A stretch of 64,000 nt of DNA from Neoarius graeffei (lineage: Eukaryota; Chordata; Actinopteri; Siluriformes; Ariidae), in assembly GCF_027579695.1 (NCBI RefSeq), contig NC_083577.1:43688198-43752197 (forward strand). Direction: 5' to 3'. The position numbers and the translations under genes were made by a program. The notes beneath the pieces are model-generated. The model did not search any database. It had not been told where the DNA came from and saw nothing but the letters and a program-made list of their open reading frames with translations. Positions 41,811 through 58,438 of this stretch are shown one piece after another (within the stretch, counting starts at the first letter, position 1; the number at the start of each line of letters is the position of its first letter).

Positions 41811-43205
41811 CTATAGAGATCTTGCAGTCACGTGACCGGAAAGTACACAGCCGCCATCTTGTCGGTAAAAAACACCGCTGAATACTGCTGCACTCGTGTA
41901 CAGAATGGATCAATTTCAACCGACGGACTACACGGCTCATTTTTCTAATGAACAGATAACTAGATATCTCATCTCATCTCATTATCTCTAGCCGCTTTAT
42001 CCTGTCCTACAGGGTCGCAGGCAAGCTGGAGCCTATCCCAGCTGACTACGGGCGAAAGGTGGGGTACACCCTGGACAAGTCGCCAGGTCATCACAGGGCC
42101 GACACATAGACACAGACAACCATTCACACTCACATTCACACCTACGGTCAATTTAGAGTCACCAGTTAACCTAACCTGCATGTCTTTGGACTGTGGGGGA
42201 AACCGGAGCACCCGGAGGAAACCCACGCGGACACGGGGAGAACATGCAAACTCCACACAGAAAGGCCCTCGCCGGCCACGGGGCTCGAACCCGGACCTTC
42301 TCGCTGTGAGGCGACAGCGCTAACCACTACACCACCGTGCCGCCCATAACTAGATATATGTCTAAAATAAACGATCTACAGATTAGTGATCCTTATGGCT
42401 TACCGGACGGAGTTTTCACGACCGGATTTTGAACTGCCAGCGGAATACCCAGACGTGTATAATTACCTCATTAACTTTCCCTCGCTGTTCAGTGGTGAAG
42501 CACTGCGTGCTTATAAATCTCTGGACAGTTATCTTTACAGAAATTCAGGATTTGTCAGCGACTCAGATGTGGCATCTTGTAAACAAGAATCCTCATTGGA
42601 CGGGTAAGTCACTTAAGTATTGAGTATAGCACTGACCAGCCGATTATAGAATAGAATAAGGTAATTCCAGCTGTAATTCCAAATCGTCTGTTTTGTTTAC
42701 CATGGATCTGGCGTTGGAGAGGTAGAGGCTTAGCAGTGGAGGTTTGAGTGGCTGTTTTCTGAGCTTAGTCAACAGGCCGGCTCTGCAGCCTCGCTTTTGC
42801 TTCCGCTCCCGGCGCCGCCTCCTTCGCTTTGCTTCCGATAACAATCCACGGAGACCCCGCTGGTCTCGCTATCTCGTCCGGAATGTTGTGCATGCGATGG
42901 AAATCACTACAAACCATCATTTTCTGCTGGAAACCCATGTCCAGTAAGTCCATACAATTGTAGTGGATATTGAAGTCCGGTACAGACGAACAACACGCAA
43001 AAATACACACAAAAAACATAAAAAACGTGCACAGGTAGGGAGAGCTTGTAGCTGCAGCCCTTGTAGTAGAATTGTATATAGTAGGGTTTTCCAGAAGAAA
43101 AGGTAGAAGTAAAAGCAGAAGTAGAAGTAGAAGGCGGAAATATGGCGTTTGACCGACAAGATGGCATCTGCCACAATCTGGATCGGCTGTGATGTCACAT
43201 GCAAG
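41811..43205. mobile_element. Non-autonomous DNA element, possibly ISL2EU-type, in RTE
   Basis: The LINE frame breaks at about 41811 (TATAGAGATCTTGCAGTCAC) and resumes at about 43215 (GTAAGAGAGGCAGC); the complement of the right end, TATGGAGCACTTGCATGTGA, roughly matches the left end. TA flanks are likely. A frame at 42386-42607 has YPDVYNYLINFPSLFSGEAL and RAYKSLDSYL, reminiscent of the YqaJ-type nuclease protein that accompanies ISL2EU transposons. A V-SINE sits inside (41968-42345). The superfamily call is an inference. Confidence 0.5.
41968..42345 (-). repeat. V-SINE, full length
   Basis: Full minus-strand copy; the target duplication ATAACTAGATAT is at 41956-41967 and 42346-42357. Confidence 0.95.
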
Positions 43206-43208
43206 TGC

Positions 43209-44485
43209 TCCATACTAGTAAGAGAGGCAGCAAGGAAGGTGCTAGGGTGGTCATCAGGAAGGAGGAAGGAAGACAAGGAGACATGCTGGTGGAACAAAGA
43301 AGTGCAGGAAATTATAAAAGAGAAGAGGCTAGCAAAGAAGAATTGGGACAATCAGAAAGATGAGGAAAGCAGGCGGTTATACAGAGAGACAAGACAGAAG
43401 GCAAAAAGAGCAGCAGCGAAAGCAGATGCATACCAGGAGTTGTATGAAAGACTGGAGACCAAAGAAGGAGAGAAAGACCTGTACAGACTAGCTAGGCAGT
43501 GAAACAGGGAAGCGAGAGATGTACAGCAGGTAAGAGTGATGAAAGATGTAAATGGAAATGTGCTGACAAACAAAGAGTGTATTAAGAAGGTAGAAAGAGT
43601 ACTTTGAGGATTTATTAAATGAGGAGAATCCAAGAGAGAAAAGGTCAGATTCATTGGAGACAGTGAAGCAGAGTTGGTTAGTAAGGATGAGGTGAGGGCA
43701 GCCATGAAAAGAATGAAGACTGGGAAAGCAGTTGGACTGGATGGTATCCCGATTGAGGCTTGGGGATGTTTGGGTGAGACGGCTGTGGAGTTCCTAATAA
43801 GATTGTTTAATAAGACCCTGGAGAATGAGAAAACAAAGAATGAAGAGGAATGAAGGTGAGCAGTAGCAAAACAGAATACATGTGCATCAATGAGAATGGG
43901 GATGAGAGTGTAGTGAAGATGCAAGGAGTAGATGTAAAGAAAGTTGGTGAATTCCAGTACCTGGGGTCAACTGTGCAGGAAAATTGGGGCTGCGATAGTG
44001 AGGTGAGAAAGAGAGTGCAGGCAGGGTGGAGTAGTTGGAGGAGGATTTCAGAAGTCATTTGTGATAGGAAAGTCCCAGCGAAAGTGAAAGGCAAGATGTA
44101 TAAGACAGTAGTGAGACCAGCTATGATGTATGGATTGGAGACTGCACCCTTAACAAAGAGACAGGAGGCAAAGTTGGAGGTGGTGGAGTTGAGGATGTTA
44201 AGGTTTGCGATGGGAGTGACAAGGTTGGACAGGATAAGGAACGAGCACATCAGAGGGGCAGCACATGTGGAGAGCTTGGGAATTAAGCTAAGAGAGAGGA
44301 GACTGAGATGGTATGAGCACATCCTGAGAAGAGATGCAGAGCATGTTGGAAGGAGAATGTTGAGGATGGAACTGCCAGGCACACAAAAACGAGGAAGGCC
44401 AAAGAGGAGATACATGGATATGGTGAGAGAGGACCTGAAAGTGGGAGGTGTGGTAGAGAAGGATGTGGAAGACAGGGAGCAATGA
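43209..44485 (+). pseudogene. RTE reverse transcriptase remnants (fingers linker and C-terminus)
   Basis: The first part reads VREAARKVLGWSSGRRKEDK, WWNKEVQEIIKEKRLAKKNW and KAVGLDGIPIEAWGCLGE. The second part (43850-44485) begins MKVSSSKTEYMCINENGD, then FQYLGSTVQENWGCDSEVRK, RPAMMYGLETAPLTKRQ and RRLRWYEHILRRD. RT motifs A and B and the catalytic Asp pair are absent, so the palm has been deleted. Confidence 0.85.
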
Positions 44486-44947
44486 AAATGAAAGATCCAC
44501 TGTGGTGACCCCTAATCAGGAGCAGCCAAAAGAAGAAGAAGAAGAGGAAGGGAACTGTTCTTTTCCTGGTATGTTCCATTTCTTTAACACGACTACAGAC
44601 GACAAAGGAAAATCTCACACTATTCTCTTGGCACAACAATACTGAAGACTTTTCATCAACAGCACAATAACAACTCCATCAATGTGGATATCACAAAAGG
44701 TGACAGTTACAACCTACTTTCATTGGGAATAAGGGTCAATTATTGTGGGATAAAGTAATCAAATCATTGAGCATTAATAAACTTAAAGGATTACTTATGT
44801 CAGTGGAGACAATTATCGATCATATTTATCTATTATTTTATACAGCCGGGACTGCCATTTTTGTGCCTGTAGCAAACTCCTCGGTCAGATGCCTCAACAT
44901 GTGGACTTTTGCTTTCAGATCAAGAGCGCAGTGAATCTGATTTTTAC

Positions 44948-46080
44948 TCATAGAAGGTCCCTCCTCCTAGTTTTCTTTAATGACGTCCAAGATGCCACGA
45001 GACTTGTGTCCTTACAGTAATTCAAATGGGGAGAACCCCACAGAGGCTTGCAGGCCTTCTCAAACTGCAAATAAAAGGGGTTCAAGCCATTTATCCCAAT
45101 TCTGCATATCCCCGTGATCAATCTTATAAATCTCATCTCATCTCATTATCTCTAGCCGCTTTATCCTGTTCTACAGGGTCGCAGGCAAGCTGGAGCCTAT
45201 CCCAGCTGACTATGGGTGAAAGGCAGGGTACACCCTGGACAAGTCGCCAGGTCATCACAGGGCTGACACATAGGACACAGACAACCATTCACACTCACAC
45301 CTACGGTCAATTTAGAGTCACCAGTTAAGTTAAACTGCATGTCTTTGGACTGTGGGGGAAACCGGAGCACCCGGAGGAAACCCACGTGGACTCGGGGAGA
45401 ACATGCAAACTCCGCACAGAAAGGCCCTCGCCGGCCACGGGGCTCGAACCCGGACCTTCTTACTGTGAGGTGGCAGCGCTAACCACTACACCACCGTGCC
45501 GCCAACTTATAAATCATGTTTTTAAATGTTTGATTAAACAGTTCACGAAGTCCATCCGTCTACGAATAGCAAACACTCGTATGGATTGATTTATTCCCCA
45601 ATAATTCATACAGCTCGTGAAGAGTGTGTGAAATAAATGTAGTGCTTTGATCAGTCAATATCTCTATCGGGATCCAGACTCAGGAGATAACACAGAAGAG
45701 TGCCTCTGCAGCACTGCATGCAGAAATATTGCGTAGAGACACTGCTTCCAGGTAGTGGGTTGCATAATGGATTAGGACTAATACAAAACCATGCTCTAAC
45801 GCAGTCCTGTCTACTGGCCCAATGAGATCCAGATCAGTTCTTTCAAAGTATATCTCAATCGTAGGAAAAGGACGTAATGACACTTTCAGGGTGGCTGGCA
45901 GATTCACCAGCAGACACTTGCAAAATGCTGCACCCCACCCATGAACATGGCCACGAATGCCTGGCCAACAGAAACTGCCCATGAGAACGTTCAGCGTTTC
46001 ATCCTGTCCTAATGTAGATAGTCCTGGTACCACCTCCCCAACAAATGCCAGGAATCATCCACAAGCACTTCCCTCACTTA
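44948..46080 (-). pseudogene. Gypsy integrase fragment
   Basis: The minus strand reads GSFCWPGIRGHVHGWG (zinc-binding region end), LVNLPATLKVSLRPFPTIEI, FERTDLDLIGPVDRTALEHG (first catalytic Asp region), LVLIHYATHYLEAVSLRNIS and SAAEALFCVIS, then, in another frame, EILTDQSTTF (second Asp). The remainder continues across a V-SINE (45133-45505) as FEKACKPLWGSP. Multiple shifts disable it. Intact integrase inserts element cDNA into chromosomes. Confidence 0.8.
45133..45505 (-). repeat. V-SINE, full length
   Basis: Full minus-strand copy with a small internal deletion in the ACACTCACATTCACACC region. The target duplication CTTATAAATC is at 45123-45132 and 45506-45515. Confidence 0.93.
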
Positions 46081-46204
46081 TGACTTAAACACTGGCCAGT
46101 TTGTCCCAAGAATTAGTCGATGGGTGAGGCAAGAACTAACCAATGCCACTATACTATGCTTTTCTTCCTGGAATTTAATTAGAATAGGCACCAGTGGATA
46201 ATCA

Positions 46205-46411
46205 GTTCTGGGGGAAGCCATGACCTAATGGTTAGAGAAGTGGCTTTGGGACCAAAAGGTCACCGAGTCGATTCCCTGGACTAGCAGGAATGACTGAAGT
46301 GCCCTTGAGCAAGACATCTAACCCCCAAATGCTCCCCAGGCTGCTATGTTGTATGTCACTCTGGATAAGAGCCTCTGCTAAATGCCAGGAATGTAATGTG
46401 ATGTTATGTAA
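46205..46411 (+). repeat. tRNA-derived SINE of a second family
   Basis: Plus strand. An A-box-like GACCTAATGGTTAGAGAAG and a B-box-like GAGTCGATTCCC head are followed by TTGAGCAAGACATCTAACCC and the tail GTCACTCTGGATAAGAGCCT then CTGCTAAATGCC and TAATG repeats. This is a common fish SINE design distinct from the V-SINE. Confidence 0.85.
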
Positions 46412-46812
46412 TCATGAACATCCCCATGCACACACCTCACATTCACCAGTCATGCATTTTATAATGCCTTGCATTGAATTAGGCTTTGATGGACCATGGT
46501 GGGGTTACACCCACTGACCAAGCCCTGATGTGTACTCCCTTGAATACTCACAGCAACACAGTATGTTCCTGGTCGATTGGGGAGGCCTGAGCCATGTCAG
46601 AAATCCAGATAATTTTCCCCAGGTCTGTGAGGGGACACTGATCCTGGAACTTACTGGCTTTCCCACCATGCCTACAGAGTTGCCTGGGCTTTTCCTTGGT
46701 CTTGGTGAGTATGGGGAAGGACAGAGGTTTGGGAGCTGGTGGTTTGGGGGAAATTGGCCACTCTTTCCATGATGCAGGGACAGGGACGTGCAGCGAAAAG
46801 CAGGGGAAGAAC

Positions 46813-46847
<35 letters not shown>

Positions 46848-46990
46848 GGGGCAGAGGCTTGCCTGCCCCCAGAAACACCTCCAGCCGGATCGCTTCTTGT
46901 AGCCATTTCAGATGGTGGCACTGGACCCACTCTGCCATCCCTTCCAGCAGCTGAGTGACGAATTGCTTCAGCACTCTACAGAGGTTCCAG
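46412..46990 (-). pseudogene. Gypsy gag and protease remnants
   Basis: The minus strand reads YCVAVSIQGSTHQGLVSGCN and PTMVHQSLIQCKAL, then NVRCVHGDVHD, the protease-like block preceding RT in one group of fish gypsy elements. Further right, WVQCHHLKWLQEAIRLEVFL resembles gag. A GA-rich simple repeat (46807-46850) splits the gag part. Stops are frequent. Confidence 0.6.
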
Positions 46991-47274
46991 GTAAACATTG
47001 GGCATCCTTCATACTCAAGGTACAGTAATACACAGAACTTAGACTTTGAATACTTAACATAGTTACATTACACCCTTTAATTAAGCTTTAATATGCTAAC
47101 AGTTGTAAGTTTGTGACGATGGTGATATTATGGAGGCGCTTTTTTGTCCATTTTTAAAAGTTTTCTTACAATTAATAAAATTAGGGAAAAGGAAAAATCA
47201 ACAACAACAACAAATCTAAATAAATGCATCCTCTTTTCTGTGCTCAGGCTTAAAGTCTTCTCTGTCTTGTGTGT

Positions 47275-47278
<4 letters not shown>

Positions 47279-47323
<45 letters not shown>

Positions 47324-47325
47324 TC
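47279..47325 (+). repeat. (GA)n microsatellite
   Basis: GA run; the Glu/Arg-rich frames over it are simple-repeat artefacts. Confidence 0.95.
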
Positions 47326-47444
47326 TTCTTGAACCTATAGCTTATTGATAAGTTCTTCTTGAACCTAAGATTTTCACAATAAATCTGATTGCCAGTATTT
47401 TCAGCTGACTCCTGGAGCCTCGTAATTTCCTTCTCTGATATTTC

Positions 47445-47965
47445 CATGGAATGGGTTATGTCTCTTGTGAAGCTGAAAGAATATTCTGTGCTTGTTTTGG
47501 CTGTTGCTTCTTGTTGGAGATTTTTCTCCCCTCCTTCTTTCTTCCTTTAGTTCTTCTTGTATGGTTTGATGTTTGTTCTTTGTTTGATTGTTTTGTCCGT
47601 CGGCTGTGGCATAGCTCCAGACCTAATTTTGAGTTTCAGTTTCCTCAGGCCTTTGTCCGCCATGGGTGATGTGTGTTCTGTTCACAATGGATTGCAGTGA
47701 GTTCGTTGTTCTTTGGGCAGAATTGTGTGGGATTTACCCTCATGCACATTTTGGTGGGACTGTGGGCAGCTACACCACTGGAGTAACATCCCGACCTCTT
47801 TTGGTGGCCTTTTTTACTTATTTTTTCCTTTTTGTTTTTGTAATTGTAAAGCGACCTTGGGTGTGAGAAAAGTGTGTAAGTGAATAAAGTAAAATAAATA
47901 AAATATAATAATAAATAATAAATAAAAGTATAAGTGAATAAAAATAATAATAATAATAATGTTGT
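47445..47965 (+). repeat. LINE/SINE 3' end with (AAT)n tail
   Basis: Plus-strand non-coding sequence ending AAAGCGACCTTGGGTGTGAG, then AATAAAGTAAAATAAATAAA and an (AAT)n tail, the usual 3' end of a fish L2-related retroposon. No ORF. Confidence 0.6.
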
Positions 47966-48069
47966 TGTTACTCTTTTGGGAATTAGCTGTATGTTCAAGT
48001 TCAGCATTGTCTCCCGCTCCAGAACTTCTCATTTTGCAGATTTGTTACATTTACTTCTGATGTTTTCTG

Positions 48070-48740
48070 AGGTGTGATTATCTCAGATGTTTCTCCTGCA
48101 CTGGGTGAAGCAGTTGCCATGTCACCAGCACTAGGCACAGCGCCCCCAGCAGACTGCTCCTCTCTGAGTTACTGCTGGACCTATCGACAGTATCACTTTG
48201 TCCAGTTACATTTTCTAATATCTCCACTTTTTCGGGACAAGCCCATATAATATGCCTTGTCTGACCACACCTAAAGCACCTCATCACACTTGTAATTGCA
48301 TGAACAACATAATTAAAAAATTATCCACATTCAGGTTAAGCATAAGATCCAGATAATCTTTAGTGTCTTTCAGGATAATGTACACAAATCGCCGAAAAGA
48401 CACTACACACATTAGAAGAGGTGATTTACTTGTGATTGGAATCTTTTTGATTGGTGAAACTAATTTACTGTAACATGATAGGGTTTGTGCCAAAACCTCA
48501 TCTGTGATAAATGGTGGTACATTTGACAGAGTAACATTCTTTGTCGGGGTGGAAAGAGGAAGGACAGGGGGAAAAAAAACCCCGCCAATCACAACCCCAT
48601 TTTCAACTAATTCATTTGTTATTTCGGCCTTCTTCAAAAACAAAACAATGGCATTGTTCATGCAGGCCATTGATAAAATATTATCATGGCTTACAATTTC
48701 CCTAAACAGCCAAACTATAATCGTCAACACTAGCATTTGA
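48070..48740 (-). pseudogene. L1-Tx1-type LINE ORF1
   Basis: The minus strand reads ILSMACMNNAIVLFLKKAEI, TNELVENGVVIGGVF, VTLSNVPPFITDEVLAQTLS and VSPIKKIPITSKSPLLMCVV, then, after a frame change near 48290, CFRCGQTRHIIWACP (CX2CX4HX4C knuckle). This is the RRM-plus-knuckle ORF1 of fish Tx1-like L1 elements. One stop or shift and the lack of ORF2 make it a relic. Confidence 0.8.
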
Positions 48741-48868
48741 TGCTATTTTAACAGCATGATGCTGTGGAAGTTGTTCCAATAACTCCCTGCCTGGGTCCAT
48801 AGTCCAAGAATAATGCTGGGAGTTGACGCCCTGAGAAACTACTCCAACTATCCCAGCCTTAGTGTTAA

Positions 48869-49363
48869 GGCCAATTTATGCTGACAACCCAGTCCTCGCA
48901 GATGGCGTCTGCAAAGCCCCCCCCTTCGCAGACGCTCTGCGCGCACCTCCCAAAAATTGTGACCATCGCAGACAGCCTCGCAGACAAGAGGGCTCTGATT
49001 GGTCCACTCTACATCCGCTGTACATGCACTTCCGCTTCCCTACTTTCCCGGTTTGTTTTGTTTTCACGACCGCCATTTTTAAAAACACGAGCGAAGATGG
49101 AGCAGCACGACGAGCGGTTGATCGAGGAAGTGAGGAAGTCCATACATACGACTCCAGTTCTAGTCATTATCAGTAACCGGAGGATAAACACTCCACTAAC
49201 CACACCCACCAACTACTCCTAGCGATTTCGCAACTTCGTGCCCTCTTGCGTTGTGGCGGTGAATAACATCGTGCACGCCTATTACTCCCCGCTCAACGAT
49301 AAATTACAACTGTCTGCGAAAAGCTATCTGCGAAAGCCTTGTCGCAAGAGCATGCAGAGCCCC
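48869..49363 (+). mobile_element. DNA element with MADF-like fragment, TTAA flanks
   Basis: The ends GGCCAATTTATGCTGAC and the complement of GGGGCTCTGCATGC are bounded by TTAA (48865-48868 and 49364-49367), which could be a TTAA duplication or the TAA/TTA of Harbinger. An ATG near 49096 starts MEQHDERLIEEVRK, the first helix of a MADF domain, soon frame-shifted. Subterminal repeats of TCGCAGA/TCTGCGA occur near both ends. Confidence 0.6.
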
Positions 49364-49367
49364 TTAA

Positions 49368-50004
49368 CTTCACTAAAACAAGCAAAGCAGATATTCAAAC
49401 ACTAAGAATGGAGTATTTAATCTTCAGATAGAAAAGTTAGAGAAAAGAACACTCGTTCCTAGTGCAGCAGCCAATCACAGTTTCACACTCTCTCACAGTG
49501 CTCCGGCTCCGCCCACTTACTGTACTCAGCACATGCATGCGCATGCACGCACACACACAGAGAATGTTTCCAAAATAATCCTCATTTTATCCACATTAAA
49601 GTGATTAAAATTCAAATCTTTGTCTAAGCAACAATTAAATCTATCCAACAAATCAAGAAAATGTTAATTACTCCCCTGATGGGTTCTAGGAAACTTGATG
49701 CTGCTAAACCGGGAAGATGCCTCGACTCTAGGATACCCATACCATATTCAGGTGCATCAACAGAGATTTCTCTTTTACAAAAAAAACAATGTATGATTTT
49801 CTACAAATACAAATTCATTAGTCATAAATGGATACATTCACATCACACACAGTCTTGTTAAGCACAGGACCAAATTTTAAACATTTGCTTAAATTAATTA
49901 TTTTAACTTCAACTGGATAATAATGTTATGAGAATTTATCCTACAAATTACTTTCAAAAGTCGATGTTAATTCATTCCCATTAGTTTCACAAAAATTCTT
50001 CACA
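49368..50004. other. Non-coding stretch downstream of NXPE
   Basis: AT-rich with no recognised coding or repeat structure. It is expected to include the NXPE 3' UTR on the minus strand; AATAAA-type signals on that strand were not clearly distinguished. Confidence 0.4.
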
Positions 50005-55819
<5,815 letters not shown>

Positions 55820-55976
55820 CTGTGTGGTTACTGCTCCGTATTTGCTAGACTTTGAAAATTCCCTGATCAAATACGACAGTCTAAAAAAAAAGAAAAAAAG
55901 AGAGCATTTTTTTCAGTCCAGCACACAAAGCAGTCATCACAAATCTGAGATCTTCTCTGCTCTAATTGTAGGATCC

Positions 55977-56354
55977 ATCTCATCTCATCTCATTATCTCT
56001 AGCCGCTTTATCCTTCTACAGGGTCGCAGGCAAGCTGGAGCCTATCCCAGCTGACTACGGGCGAAAGGCGGGGTACACCCTGGACAAGTTGCCAGGTCAT
56101 CACAGGGCTGACACATAGACACAGACAACCATTCACACTCACATTCACACCTACGGTCAATTTAGAGTCACCAGTTAACCTAACCTGCATGTCTTTGGAC
56201 TGTGGGGGAAACCGGAGCACCCGGAGGAAACCCACGCGGACACGGGGAGAACATGCAAACTCCACACAGAAAGGCCCTCGCCGGCCCTGGGGCTCGAACC
56301 CAGGACCTTCTTGCTGTGAGGCGACAGCGCTAACCACTACACCACCGTGCCGCC
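55977..56354 (-). repeat. V-SINE, tandem copy 1
   Basis: Full minus-strand copy; the target duplication TTGTAGGATCC is at 55966-55976 and 56355-56365. Confidence 0.95.
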
Positions 56355-56380
56355 TTGTAGGATCCAAATTTTTAATAATC

Positions 56381-56762
56381 ATCTCATCTCATTCATCTCA
56401 TTATCTCTAGCCGCTTTATCCTTCTACAGGGTCGCAGGCAAGCTGGAGCCTATCCCAGCTGACTACGGGCGAAAGGCGGGGTACACCCTGGACAAGTCGC
56501 CAGTTCATCACAGGGCTGACACATAGACACAGACAACCATTCACACTCACATTCACACCTACGGTCAATTTAGAGTCACCAGTTAACCTAACCTGCATGT
56601 CTTTGGACTGTGGGGGAAACCGGAGCACCCGGAGGAAACCCACGCGGACACGGGGAGAACATGCAAACTCCACACAGAAAGGCCCTCGCCGGCCCTGGGG
56701 CTCGAACCCAGGACCTTCTTGCTGTGAGGCGACAGCGCTAACCACTACACCACCGTGCCGCC
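56381..56762 (-). repeat. V-SINE, tandem copy 2
   Basis: It is almost identical to the preceding copy and followed by the same 26-bp flank (TTGTAGGATCC plus AAATTTTTAATAATC, 56763-56788), showing that SINE and flank were duplicated together in a unit of about 404-408 bp. Confidence 0.95.
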
Positions 56763-56788
56763 TTGTAGGATCCAAATTTTTAATAATC

Positions 56789-57225
56789 AACTTTATATAA
56801 ATTATTTTTAAACACAGGCTGGTACACTGATAATGAGGAAGATTTACTTGGGCATGGACTAGTGCATCTCAAAAAATTAGAATATTATGAAAAAAAAGTT
56901 ATTTTTTTGATATATGCAAATCAAGATGGTAAACTTTCATATATTCTCTATTCATTACATGTAAATTGAAATATTTCAAGGCTTTTTTGTTTATTCTGAT
57001 GATTAAGGATCATTTATCGATCTGGCATATCACTACAGTGACGTGGCTGCTTTGATGACTCAAAACATCAAAGTTTTGAGGGAAAAATTACAGTAGTGGT
57101 TTCCCATTGGCTTCTACTGGATTATTATAGAGGTTTCCTTGTCTAAACCATTCACACACATTCACACCTATTGGCAATTTAGAATAGCCAATTAATCTAA
57201 CTGCATGTCTTTGGATGGTGGAGGC
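56789..57225. other. Non-coding stretch with old SINE body fragment
   Basis: Mostly AT-rich. A phrase at 57148-57222 (ACCATTCACACACATTCACA then TAACTGCATGTCTTTGGATG) is a worn V-SINE body. CTAGTGCATCTCAAAAAATT (56859) resembles a Tc1 end. Confidence 0.45.
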
Positions 57226-57617
57226 CAATCAAGCACAGTGATATCATGGTCAGCAAACCATGTGGTACGTAGTAGTTTTGGCACTGTGGGCACGCGCCAA
57301 GTCCTGTTGGAAAAGGAAATTGGCAACTCCATAAAGCTTGCCAGCAGATGAAAGCATGAAGTGCTCTAACATTTCCTGGTAGACATTGTGTTGACTTTGG
57401 ACTTGATAAAACACAGCGGACCAATACCAACAGATGGCACCCTGAATCATCACAGACAGTGGAAACCACACTGGATTTCCAACACCTTGGATTCTGTGCC
57501 TTTCCACTCTTCCTCCAGACTCCAGGACCTTGATTTCCAAATGCATTGCAAAATTTACTTTCATCTGAAAAGAGGACTTTGGACCACTGAGCAACAGTCC
57601 AGTTCTTTCTCTCTTTA
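57226..57617 (-). pseudogene. Tc1 transposase catalytic fragment, cut by a LINE
   Basis: The minus strand reads KERKNWTVAQWSKVLFSDES (first catalytic Asp), then in another frame HLEIKVLESGGRVERHRIQG and NVYQEMLEHFMLSSAGKLYG and FLFQQDLARAHSAKTTTYH (second Asp). The N-terminal half, expected to the right, is replaced by a LINE tail beginning (TGAT)n at 57618. Confidence 0.8.
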
Positions 57618-58438
57618 GATTGATTGATTGATTGATTGATTTTATTTGACCTTCTCAGTTCTTGTATAAAAAATAAATACATGATTTAGTTTCAAATAAA
57701 CCACACCACATACTTAAACTAAAAAACAGAGAGTCAGAATAACACAATAAAGCTCGAAAGCTTATTTCCATTGTGGTCCATTGATGTTGGATGGCAGCAG
57801 ATGTAAAAATGACAAGGGTGGCGCTGTGACATTACTAAAATTGTAAAACAAAATTCCATAGACAGTATACACATCAAATTAACATTGTATACATACTATA
57901 TAAATACAAGTCCTACACTATCTGATCTCTAAGCCATGTTTTCACAGCACGTTTAAACCCATTCAAACTAATGATTACCTTAATATTACCTGGTAACTTA
58001 TTCCACAGACTAGTTGCAACATATAAAAAGGAATCCTTCCCTATTTTAGTTTGCACTCTTGGAGGAACAAAATCTGTGGAACACCCCCTAGTGAAGTAAC
58101 TATGAACGTCCCTCACTCTACTAAAGAAATTATTTAAATATTTAGGGACATCTCCATTTACAATCGTATATACCATGCTCAATTCAATTTGAGAGACTCT
58201 ATCCTCTACCCTCAACCATCTTGGCCTCTTAAAATGATGAGGATCAAGGTGAGTTCTTGGGGGCAGATCCAAAATGGTCCTTACTAATTTATTTTGTGAG
58301 GTCTGGAGCTTGTTCTTGAAATACCTAGTAAGGCCATTATACCAAGAGCAACAGGCATAATCATAGTAGGGCTGAATTATAGCACCTGCTAAGGTCAACA
58401 TAGCCTTCTTATCCAGATACATAGAAATTCTGGCCATT
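57618..58438 (-). mobile_element. CR1/L2-like LINE 3' end with RT C-terminal frame
   Basis: The 3' end at the left is (TGAT)n (57618-57641). A frame of about 180 codons (57913-58438) reads KKAMLTLAGAIIQPYYDYAC, SWYNGLTRYFKNKLQTSQNK, LVRTILDLPPRTHL, RGCSTDFVPPRVQ and SLWNKLPGNIKVI to WLRDQIV. This is the thumb and C-terminal domain of a non-LTR RT. Its right edge is fused directly to the L2 copy 2 block at 58438/58439. Confidence 0.8.

Larger units (their letters stand above)
40630..44547 (+). mobile_element. RTE-type LINE with internal RT deletion and nested DNA element
   Basis: The 5' part carries GGTCCCAAGCCCAGATAAAT and GGAAGGGCATCTGGCGTAAA, typical of fish RTE leaders. Endonuclease (40930-41760) and RT N-terminal linker (43205-43840) follow, then the RT C-terminus (43850-44485) and a 3' end GTGGTGACCCCTAATCAGGA plus (AAG)n (44490-44547). 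The palm domain is missing between AVEFLIRLFNKTLEN and MKVSSSKTEYMC at about 43830-43850. A DNA element is inserted at about 41811-43205. Confidence 0.85.
44940..46990 (-). mobile_element. Second Ty3/gypsy element, internally deleted
   Basis: From right to left come a gag-like region (about 46660-46990), a protease block (46412-46580), a tRNA-type SINE (46205-46411), the protease tail (46090-46204), the integrase (45630-46080) and its C-terminal part continued across a V-SINE (44940-45130). RT and RNase H are missing between protease and integrase, so a large internal deletion has occurred. Confidence 0.7.

Noticed and set aside
43352..44639. Long minus-strand Ser/Leu-rich frames
   Set aside because: Antisense shadows of the RTE reverse transcriptase on the plus strand.
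46505..46998. Arg/Glu and Ser/Leu repeat frames
   Set aside because: Caused by the GA simple repeat at 46807-46850 within gypsy gag debris.
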